Shown: one piece after another, positions 55,566 to 64,000 of the stretch | Layout: each line of letters begins with the position of its first letter | Position numbering within the stretch: position 1 is the first letter of the stretch | Source: Crambe crambe | Lineage: Eukaryota; Porifera; Demospongiae; Poecilosclerida; Crambeidae | Assembly (NCBI GenBank): GCA_963924555.1 | Contig: OZ004584.1 | Coordinates: 682,001-746,000, forward strand | Direction of reading: 5' to 3' | DNA: 64,000 nucleotides | Notes under the pieces: generated by a model | The model's input: the letters and a program-made list of their open reading frames with translations, nothing else | What the model was told of the DNA's origin: nothing | Database searches by the model: none | Program-made: the position numbers and the translations under genes

Positions 55566-57346
55566 ATGTCTAGTTTGAAAGGAGTTTGTAGTATGAGGAG
55601 ATGTCGTGGAGCTTGTCATCAATGGTACGTAATCAGCACAGTTCTGTTTGCATTCTTTCTAGTGATATACAGCATCAATCAAGGAACGGGCACTTGCTAT
55701 TTACTTCCATCTCAATCCAATTGTGGCATCACAATCGATACAAGAGACAGTAGAAATGGTCATTCTCTCACCAGCCAATCGTATAAGGAGATTCTGCACG
55801 ATGTCAACAAGCAAGAAAAAGTAAAGTCTACCATTTCCAGTAGTTTAAAGGAGAAGCAGAGTCTTATCAGAGAGCACAATGTTAAAGATCCGACTCTCAT
55901 AAACCACCAAAGAATCCCAAATGGAGTAGTTAACCGTAACCTTAACACTGAACTTAACACTAACCCTAACACTGATCTTAATACTGGTTTTGATTTCAAT
56001 TTCAGACTCCCTTGGTCTGACAGCATGGAGAAAGCATATCGCTACCAAAATACTCACTGGATTCAATTCCTGACGAAATTCACCAAAAAAGTGAATCCAA
56101 GTGAACCCATTCTGATCGCATGTGCTGATATCAAATTCAAAGAAGCTCTGCTCAATTGGCTGATTTCAGTGCTGGTCCTCCAGAAGGAACCTCCTAAGAA
56201 TATTCTCATTGTGACCAGCAGGGCTAGCATCTGTTCTCTATTGGAGCGTCATGATCTGAGCATCGACTGTTTGACACTGTCAGCTAATGACATCATCTTT
56301 AAATGGAAACACAAACTGAGAAATGGCAGGCCTGTTAAAGCCAGTGCTTTCCAAGAGTTGCTAGTTATTCGTTTGTCTGTAATGCGAGTCCTCAACCATA
56401 TGGGGTATGATGTCATCAACATGGATTCCGATGCCATAATGCTCAAGAATCCCATTCCGGTTCTGGAATCGTACAAGGACAGTGACGTAGTGGGGACCTT
56501 TGGAGGAAGCTTACCCCATGGATTGTTCAGGAGGTGGGGGGTCGTGGTTTGCATGGGAGCAATATTGATACGCAGTACTCCCAAAACAGGTACAACAGCT
56601 AGAGCTAACAAAGAGCAGATCCACAGGGAAACCTCCAAATAAGGGAAACCTCCAAATAAGGGAAATCTCCAAATAAGGGACACTATCCTTTTGTAGAGAG
56701 GTTATCCTCTTTTTGGAGGCTATTGTGTATAATATTGATCGAGTGTGGGTACTTTTAGATTTTCTGTTGTAGAGAATATTTTGAGTTGCAAATTGTGCCC
56801 AAAAAATAATAGTGTTCACTCTTCAACTTTAGGATTAATCACACACAATAAGTTCAATAATTTCAATAAAAGCTATTATAGTTAGCATGTTTTAATGAGA
56901 TAGCTAGCCTTTTCCTTCTTATTGCAGAGCTACTCTGGGAAAGGCTGAGTAACAATAATACCAACAAAATGGATGACCAAGTTCTGTTCAATAAAGCACT
57001 AGAAAAAGCAGGGATCAAGTGGAAGAAAGTCCCAGCTGCTCACACCACTTCTGTCAATGAAAACACCACTACATTCTGGCAAGGTCGTACCTCCAGTGGA
57101 TTAAAAGTGACTCTGCTTCCACAGGAAGCGGCTTGTCGTGGCATTTCATGTGTCCAAGAGATGAAGGAGAATGCTTATATCTGGCACCATGGCAGGAATA
57201 AACACAAGTTTCAAATGATGAGCAGTAAAGCAGAGGAAGATGGGGTGTGGTTCCTCAGAAAGGACTGGGCCAGCATTGATGGGAGTCAAGCAAGGTTCAA
57301 AGGACTAGAATGGTTATTAAGGATATCGCTTCAGAAAATTAACTAG
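55566..57346 (+). CDS. Type II membrane nucleotide-diphospho-sugar transferase, paralogue 2
   Basis: Two exons, 55566-56589 and 56928-57346 (phase 1), 480 aa. Signal-anchor near residue 20-38 (WYVISTVLFAFFLVIYSI). The stem is longer than in paralogue 1 and includes Asn/Thr-rich short repeats (NTELNTNPNTDLNT) made from 'cttaacactaac'-type DNA repeats. DxD at Asp287/Asp289 in the same NMDSDAIML context. The second exon aligns throughout with paralogue 1 (SGLKVTLLPQEAACRG, WHHGRNKHKF). Tandem duplication with a divergent stem is clear; the activity is inferred from the family. Confidence 0.85.
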
Positions 57347-58171
57347 TTAGCTACTAGTAAAACCATTACCTTGCAGACTTTGCACTAGTCTGGCGTCGCC
57401 AGCCCAGCTTTTCTTCTTCTTTTTTTTTTTTTTTTTTTTTGGGGACGGGGAAGAAAAGTGGTCTGATAGAATAAACATCCTGTAATATCATTTAGCTACA
57501 TAGCTAGATTGGATCTAGGGGGTCTGGGAGTATGCATCCTCCGGGAAGATTTTGTCCTTTAGATTGGATCTGGAGACAAATCTGGGTTTATGTCACCAAT
57601 ATTATAAACATTGGCTTGTGCATGTGATGATGAATTTTGGGGGGAAGTTGGGAAGTTTGTGTAGAAGTTTCTACCCTGATTGAATCCTATTGATAATTAG
57701 CTAGCTATATTAATATTCTGCTTATTTTTCTCAGCTAACATGATAAAAAATTCAATAGAATTAGTTCTCATAAAATTAGATTATGAAACAAACCACCTTT
57801 CATTTTGTTTCATAAGCTAATTTTATGTGAATTTTATATCAATATTATTGTAAACATCTAGAATCTACAGAAACAAATTGTTTTGCAATTTCATTTAGGT
57901 TCAGTTCATCTGTCCTTCTGATAAATTGCTTAGCTATTAGCTAATCATGTAGCTACTTATTCTTGCACTTTACATCTGGAAGTAGGATGTTTAGGGGGGC
58001 TGTAGCCCTCCCCCCTGCCCCCTGGTTCCTATGCCTAGCCTAGTGGTAAAATTATTATTATTTTTTCATGAAAATAAATATAATAATGAAGTACAGTATT
58101 GTTTAATATGTCACACAAAATTCTTGATAAAAAGTGGCTAGTCACTCATGGATATATAATTATTATCGGAT
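57347..58171. other. Intergenic with small repeats
   Basis: No gene. Contains the 'tagtctggcgtcgccagcc' palindrome (~57388) with poly-T, a hairpin at 57769-57827 and AT-rich sequence. Confidence 0.6.
57769..57827. repeat. Inverted repeat hairpin
   Basis: Arms 'cataaaattag-attatgaaacaaa' and 'tttgtttcataagctaattttatg' pair almost perfectly around an 11-base loop. Confidence 0.7.
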
Positions 58172-59428
58172 TTAGTAATCTTGCATGCCCGACCCTTTAC
58201 AATAAATATTTTGAAGTATGCGCAGCTTTTCTTCAGGCGTCTTTTTCAAAAATAATGTAGGGTCCAGTCTCCCATACCCTCTTTCTCTGTCGTGATGTCC
58301 TTGCTTTACTGCCATCAACTTTAGGATCTCCCTCATGCACCAAACGTTGTGCAACTTCTCCAACAGATCAGGAATGTTGTAAGCATCAGCAAGATTTCTG
58401 ATATCTTCGATTATGAGGCAAATGCAGGCAGCAACTATTGGTGTTGAATATGATGTTCCATGACATAATTTGACGCTTCGCTCTCCATCAATTGTTGGTG
58501 CTAAAACATTTTCCCCAAGTTCCAAACAGTCAATTTCACGTCCCTCTGGAGTGAAGTTAGTAGGTTTTCCATTTCTATTGCAGGCTCCAACACAAATGAC
58601 ATGCCCCAACTTACTAGGATAGGCAATAGGGTTGATTATGGAAGCTCCTTGATTAGATGCAGCACTTACGACAATTATATTGTTGGTAATGGCATGCTGA
58701 ATTTTCTTTGCTAGCTCTGCATCAAATTCTGAAGAGCCAAGTGATAAAGATATGACATCAACTTTCTCTTTACCTGGTTTACTGTTATGTCGAATGATGT
58801 ATTCAATTGCTTTACAAATACTGGTGTTATATATATCCCCGTTTTTATCAGCAACTTTAAGAATCATCAATTTTGCCTTTGGGGCTGCAGACTTATATTC
58901 TTGCATTTTCTCTTGAATCTTCAATTTAAAAGGCAAACCACAAGCAATGCCAGCACACTCAGTGCCATGACCTATTTCATCTTTGCAATCATATCCATCT
59001 CTTGCAAAATTCACTGCATCAATTATCTTGCCGGGTTTTGCAAATGCTTTATGCTGTGCATTAATACCGCTGTCAATAACAGCTATTACTGTTCCACGTC
59101 CTTGTGGTATTGTGTGGAATTTCTTGTCCCTAGCTTGAACATTGCTGAATGGAGTGAGACTTTTATTACTGGAAATCACATCCTTTCTCTTCCTTTTTGC
59201 TTTTACATTTTCTTCTTCATTGGTGGATGCCTGTGTTTCAGTATCCTGTTCATCGTTTGGGTGCAGCAGAGTTGTATTCTTGAACCAAATATTAGCTGGT
59301 TGCCATTGATACTGAGAGAGCATAATGCTATCATTTGAAGTCTGTGCATCTGATGTGTAGCGAGGCTCGTCACTTGCACTGGACATTGGATGAATAAAGC
59401 GATTTAAAGACAGCAGTAGGAAGCGCAT
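58172..59428 (-). CDS. Subtilisin-like serine protease (peptidase S8), intact inverted copy
   Basis: Intronless, 418 aa. Catalytic set intact: Asp119 (VIDSG), His154 (GHGTECAG), Asn259 (ASNQG) and Ser326 (GTSYSTP). Differs from copy 1 by many substitutions and a longer C-terminus (IYCKGSGMQDY). In parts (MSSAS, DTETQAS) it is closer to the fragments at 31.2 and 32.5 kb than to copy 1, so it may be nearer their source. No TATA context like that of copies 1-3 was found upstream; CG-rich sequence (cgcgcgcgcgtgaacg) lies ~80 bp before the start. Confidence 0.92.
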   Translation of the reverse strand: MRFLLLSLNRFIHPMSSASDEPRYTSDAQTSNDSIMLSQYQWQPANIWFKNTTLLHPNDEQDTETQASTNEEENVKAKRKRKDVISSNKSLTPFSNVQARDKKFHTIPQGRGTVIAVIDSGINAQHKAFAKPGKIIDAVNFARDGYDCKDEIGHGTECAGIACGLPFKLKIQEKMQEYKSAAPKAKLMILKVADKNGDIYNTSICKAIEYIIRHNSKPGKEKVDVISLSLGSSEFDAELAKKIQHAITNNIIVVSAASNQGASIINPIAYPSKLGHVICVGACNRNGKPTNFTPEGREIDCLELGENVLAPTIDGERSVKLCHGTSYSTPIVAACICLIIEDIRNLADAYNIPDLLEKLHNVWCMREILKLMAVKQGHHDRERGYGRLDPTLFLKKTPEEKLRILQNIYCKGSGMQDY

Positions 59429-59585
59429 AATGATGAAAAATCAACTTTCAAGATATTACTAAACAACTGCAACTCGAAAGTCTTACCGCATAAATAAGCC
59501 CCGTTTCGCTTCGCGCGCGCGTGAACGGTGCCGGGTAGCCCAACCATAGATACTATGGCCCAACCATAGATATACTAGACTATTA

Positions 59586-60010
59586 TGCATGTGAACTGAT
59601 GAGGGAAGATGTAATTGTAGCTAGTAATTACTGGTAGCTACACTAGTAAACATGTGAACTGATGAGGGAAGATGTAATTGTAGCTAGTAATTACTGGTAG
59701 CTACACTAGTAAACATGTGAACTGATGAGGGAAGATGTAATTGTAGCTAGTAATTACTGGTAGCTACACTAGTAAACGTGAACTGATGAGGGAAGATGTA
59801 ATTGTAGTAATTACTGGTAGCTACACTAGTAAACATGTGAACTGATGAGGGAAGATGTAATTGTAGTAATTACTGGTAGCTACACTAGTAAACATGTGAA
59901 CTGATGAGGGAAGATGTAATAGTAGTAATTACTGGTAGCTACACTAGTAATTTGTTTACTAGTGTAGCTACCAGTAATTACTACAATCACATCTTCCCTC
60001 ATCAGTTCAC
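59586..60010. repeat. Tandem array of ~57-63-bp units ending in an inverted unit
   Basis: Six direct copies of 'gtgaactgatgagggaagat' ... 'tactggtagctacactagta', then one inverted copy (59949-60010). Single copies recur at 60573-60630 (inverted) and 60839-60905, the ends of a larger fold-back family. Confidence 0.88.
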
Positions 60011-61215
60011 CTGCCTAATTGCAGTAGTTTATACATCTGAGCATGTGCAGACTATTACTGGGGAAGATGTAATATTAGAAATTGCAGTAATTACTGGTAG
60101 TTTACCACTAGAAGTGCATATCATCCTGCATACCTCTGAATGACACTTGCTGTCTTGCACAAAAAATGGTAAGGCCATACGATCTATGGCTACAAGATGA
60201 AGGTATGTTTGCTGCTTGTAAAAGCTATTCAAATTTAGTCAAATTCTACCCTCCCTTCCATTCCGCTTCCCTCCCTCTTCGTACAAAACTATCCTAGGAA
60301 GTACATACAGGTTCAAAGCTACCATACACCAGTGACACCACCTGTATTTGGGTGTCTGACTGGACCACTGGACTGGAGGGAGGGAAATGGAATGGAGGAG
60401 AGGGTATAGCTTGACAAAAAATTTCCAACTAGTAGCAAATTTATTTATTTTGTGCTACGTAGTTCTTACAAGCATATACCTTCATCTAGTAGATTGTATG
60501 GCCTTACCATTTTTTGTGCAAGACAATTGTCATTCAGAGGTAGCAGGATGGTATGCACTTCTAGTGGTAAACAAATTACTAGTGTAGCTACCAGTAATTA
60601 CTACAATTACATCTTCCCTCATCAGTTCGCATGCATAATTGCAGTAGTTTATAAAATTGCACTCCTACATCTGAGCATGTGCAGACTAATATGGATAGCT
60701 TTTACAAGCGGCAAACATACCTTCATCTAGTAGCTATAGATTGTATGGCCTTACCATTTTTGGCACAAGACAACAAGTGTCATTTAGTCTGCACATGCCC
60801 AGATGTAGGAGTGCAATTATAAACTACTGCAATTAGGCATGTGAACTGATGAGGGAAGATGTAATATTAGTAATTGCAGAAATTACTGGTAATACACTAG
60901 TGATTTTTTTTCTTTTTTTTACCACTAGAAGTGCATACCATCCTGCATACCTCTGAATGACACTTGTTGTCTTGTACAAAAAATGGTAAGGCCATAGCTA
61001 CAATCTATAGCTACAAGATGAAGGTATGTTTGCCGCTTGTAAAAGCTATTCAGATTTAGTCAAACTCTACCCTCCATTCCATTCCACTTCCCTCCCTCCC
61101 CATACAGAACTATCCTAGGAAGTACATACAGGTTCAAAGCTACCATACACCAGTGACACCACCTGTATCTGGGTGTCTGACTGCTGGGACCACTGGACTG
61201 GAGGGATGGAGGGGA
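60011..61215. repeat. Duplicated fold-back repeat cluster
   Basis: Bases ~60100-60410 and ~60920-61215 are copies (gtgacaccacctgtat, aatggtaaggccata, gaagtgcata). A third, inverted part lies at ~60480-60780. Short ORFs here are repeat sequence, not genes. Confidence 0.75.
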
Positions 61216-61219
61216 GGGT

Positions 61220-61345
61220 GCAGGATTCTGAGGATTGTTCATCTGAAGGAGAATGTGTCCTGTGTCTCTTGCTGCGTGTGTGTGAGGACTTCCTTGGCAG
61301 GAGTTGGGAGAGATTCATCTTCAGATGCAGACAATACCTTATAAA
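61220..61345 (-). pseudogene. Second copy of part of PRPF40 exon 23
   Basis: The minus strand encodes AKE(-)SSHTRSKRHRTHSP and SDEQSSES, closer to the copy at 31.7 kb than to the parent exon, with a three-base deletion in the first part. Cut off by repeat sequence at ~61220. Confidence 0.85.
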
Positions 61346-61467
61346 CAATAATAAATAGCTATTAGTAATGGATCAGTATTATAATATCCATGCACTGCTA
61401 GATAATTATGATCCATCAAGTTCAATATATACCTCATAAAGTATAAACAGACAAACAAACAAACAAA

Positions 61468-61666
61468 TAAGCATCATTCAAGTAGCAGCTGTTGCACACC
61501 ACTGGAGGGTAGATATTGTCAGATTCAGAAGAGACCTCCAGGCTGAGCACTGATAAGAGGATACCCTTACATGCAGCACTATATTTATTATGTTCATATC
61601 CTTTAGGCTTCTTTCCACACACCCTACATCTATTTTTAATGCACTTTTTATGATGCTCCATAGACA
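61468..61666 (-). pseudogene. RAG1-like N-terminal zinc-binding fragment
   Basis: Open from a good acceptor (tttttttcag) at 61667. Encodes CIKNRCRVCGKKPKGYEHNK and, after a spacer, DNIYPPVVCNSCY. This follows the RAG1 zinc motif CxxCG-x(n)-H ... D-x-I-x-P-x2-x-C-x2-C that precedes the W-x-PH-x3-CxxC segment found at 32.9 kb. It then runs into 'gatgcttatttgtttg', shared with the 31.56-kb chimera, and on to the PRPF40 exon copy. Confidence 0.7.
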
Positions 61667-61669
61667 CTG

Positions 61670-62112
61670 AAAAAAAAATTATAAGTTAAATATTTTATTT
61701 ATAGTATTATAATTTAGACCTTCTTCATTTGTTTTATCAGTGCAATACCTGAATTATTATTGTTAGGTCCAGACCACAAGGAATTTCAAGACGGTGCCTT
61801 CTCCAATGAATACCGATGTTTCATAGATAGTTGCTATGGTATCGATGCGCAGTTGTGTTTAGCGTAAAAACCACTTATGCGCGTGGTTTAGACCGGGTTT
61901 TCCCTTTGTTGTTTGACCTTTTGGGGCTATCTCTAGGGCTTCACAGCAACCGAAAAGGTCACAAAGCCCCTAGCAACTACTGCCCATCGTTGTTATGCAT
62001 AATGTAATTTAATTTTGTTAGACCGGAAATGTTGAACATGGAATTTAATTAAGCGAATTGCCCAGGCAAAACACCCGTGAGGCACTTCCGGAACTCCAGC
62101 GCAAGGGTCTGG
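61670..62112. other. Intergenic, no gene seen
   Basis: No recognised coding sequence. Contains local inverted words (gaccttttggggct / ggtcacaaagcccc). Confidence 0.5.
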
Positions 62113-64000
62113 TAACACCATAGATATAAGAGGTTTTACGGGATTGGAAACGCCCAATGAACTGCACAACCGAGGCGCGTTGACAGATGCGCACGCGCAT
62201 GCAGCATTAATCATATTAATGGCCGTGAAAGGAGATCAATATTCACTCCTTTCAAGGCAGTTAAAGTGATGTTCTGCCCCTACAGCTCACAGAATAGTAC
62301 AAGTAAGCTAAGGGGAAGGTATTGAAGAAGTGAAGAGTCAGAGAGTTGAAGTTGGAGAGTCTGAGGAAGGAAGTTATTAATTATTCATAACTTTTTCCCT
62401 TGTAATTATAACTATGAGTACCTATCATTGCTCATTATACATTAATTGTATGTGATTGATTTGAAAGAAAGGCCAGAATGACTTTTTGTATTAAAATTAG
62501 ACATAAATTCATTATTATTATAGCTAGATAATTTTGCCCCAAAGTTATCCGCCAGTTTCTGCTCAGTTCTCCCTCATCAGCATTATTGCAATACTTCCAG
62601 CTTTTGGCTGTTGGATTTTGACACCATCCATCTCAAGAATTCGGCTCAGTCAGCTGTCCTGTGGACCCTATGGATACAAGTAAGGGAAAAAGCATTTCGT
62701 GAAATGAAAAAAAGATGTAGGGATGACCACTGCTCAAAAAAGTAAGGAAACAAGAAGGATGGAAATGGGATCAATCTTTGTTCTGTATATCCAGCCAACA
62801 ATCCCTACATATACACACATTACTACACTATAATCTGAAGTTACCTGACGTATATGTAGGGATTGTTGGCTGGATATACAGAACAAAGATTGATCCCATT
62901 TCCATCCTTCTTGTTTCCTTACTTTTTTGAGCAGTGGTCATCCCTACATCTTTTTTTCATTTCACGAAATGCTTTTTCCCTTACTTGTTCCTGGTCTTTT
63001 TTCCTCTCTTTTATGGTTTTAGCTATGATTAGAGTTCATTCTTCTATGTGTATGCAGGGACAGATGAAAGAAGTTCTCCAATAGCATACCAGCCCAATCA
63101 TTTATCGAGTCAAGGTGTTGTGTTGTTGAGCCATACTTGGAGGTCGAAGATGCTGAAATAGAGTCTACCGTGGTGAATCTAAATCCCCGAATCGATACAG
63201 TAGTCTATCATCAGCTAGAGCTAGCTAGCTAGCTAGAGACAGCTGAGTAATATTATGATTTCGAATAATTGGATATTGAAATACATGCGCATGCGTATTA
63301 TAGAAAAGATGGCTTCCTAATTGAATTAGTCGAGTGCTGTGCTCCATAGTGTCTCCTTTTTCATCGACTCTTTCGAGGATCAACGAGTAGAAAAGATCGT
63401 AGTTGGTAGAATTTGGAGTGGATTTGTCCAGAAATCATAGCTGTAGCTTGAGTGGTTCGAGAGATATGGTTGTCTAAGAAGAATAATAATAAGAAGAAGA
63501 ATAATAATAATAATAATAGAGAAGAAGAAGAATATAGCGATTTACCTGCTTGCCGTATTTCTGAAACGGTAAGCTCCCTGGTCCTGAAACTTGGTCTGCA
63601 CATTGTAGTAGGCTCTAGTAGGCTGGATAATCATTCACAGTAGCTTTTGTTAGGTCTAAGTGGGGGAACTGGAATTTCACTTTTGTATTAGTCTATAGGC
63701 GGCGCGCGCGGCCGTCCGAGTCATCCCTACATAGAGAGTGCTACCGCACTCTCTGATTAGGGAGGAAATATAGTAAGCTTGCCATCTCCATAGGATGACT
63801 ATTGTATAGAAAACGAATGCACCAATTCCATTTACTGTTCTATCCTTTCCCTGAAACTACTAATACAGTTTCAATATTGTTAATCTATTTCTTGAGAGAG
63901 GGATTACAGTTTTAACACCACTTGCAAATGCTAGAGACAATATACGTCAGCTAATACAAAAACTAACATTACTATTCCATGTAGCTAAAGTTTACATGCC
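62113..64000 (-). repeat. Inverted copy of the 46.2-47.2 kb repeat, split by an insertion
   Basis: 62113-62676 and 63757-64000 are the reverse complement of 47215-46660 and 46659-~46415. The 1080 bp between them is a separate element. Confidence 0.85.
62677..63756 (+). mobile_element. Helitron-like element, full copy B with known empty site
   Basis: Begins CAAGTAAGGG, ends hairpin agagagtgctaccgcactctct plus GA (last bases CTGA). Flanks are ...GGATA and TTAGG...; the empty site (reverse complement around 46660) reads GGATATTAGG, so insertion was between A and T with no duplicated bases. It has an inner ~120-bp inverted repeat and no long ORF. Almost identical to 35042-36146, hence recently active. 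Confidence 0.75.

Noticed and set aside
59586-60010. CRISPR-like array of regular repeats
   Set aside because: Units are contiguous with no unique spacers, and the genome is eukaryotic.
61993-62214. Minus-strand 73-aa frame with Cys and Pro
   Set aside because: Overlaps the inverted repeat copy starting at 62113; no conserved pattern.

Overview
The window looks like a compact, intron-rich, repeat-dense animal genome. I infer a demosponge, most likely Amphimedon queenslandica or a close relative. The grounds are short GT-AG introns, head-to-head genes, a Death-domain membrane protein, a SAMD3-like gene and many small transposons. The species is inference, not proven.

Layout. 1-3814 (-): 5' half of COG5, a Golgi tethering subunit, running off the left edge. 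It shares a ~120-bp bidirectional promoter with the next gene. 3935-11843 (+): a 21-exon gene joining a GRAM-like region, two CCCH zinc fingers, a UFD1 fold and TRAF-type zinc fingers. Its second half resembles plant PRLI-interacting factor K. 13785-12021 (-): a two-exon protein with a cytosolic Death domain, a glycosylated ectodomain and two membrane spans. 15067-23317 (+): a complete 25-exon PRPF40 homologue (two WW domains, FF repeats, RS-like tail; 944 aa by my splice model).

23.3-33.5 kb is a mosaic of segmental duplications. It has one intact S8 subtilase gene with a TATA promoter, a disabled copy, two truncated copies, a long-TIR transposon with an empty paralogous site, a copied PRPF40 exon and a RAG1 N-terminal-like RING segment fused to subtilase sequence. 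A second intact subtilase lies at 58-59 kb (-), and a second RAG1-like zinc fragment plus another copied PRPF40 exon at 61.2-61.7 kb (-).

33.9-38.8 kb (-) is a SAMD3-like gene with a large repeat cluster in an intron. 39.6-43.4 kb (+) is a decayed multi-exon transposon protein gene. 48.9-53.3 kb (-) is an intron-containing GINGER/KRBA2-like integrase with a Ulp1 protease. 53.5-57.4 kb (+) holds two tandem type II membrane glycosyltransferase genes with DxD motifs.

Much of the rest is repeat. The most informative is a family that starts CAAGTRA and ends in a hairpin plus CTGA, inserts between A and T and leaves no target duplication (Helitron-like). One copy has its empty site preserved in this window. 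I also see introns that carry tandem copies of their own splice-site flanks, in two unrelated genes. All exon boundaries were read by eye from GT/AG sites, phase and remembered family alignments; no search was run.
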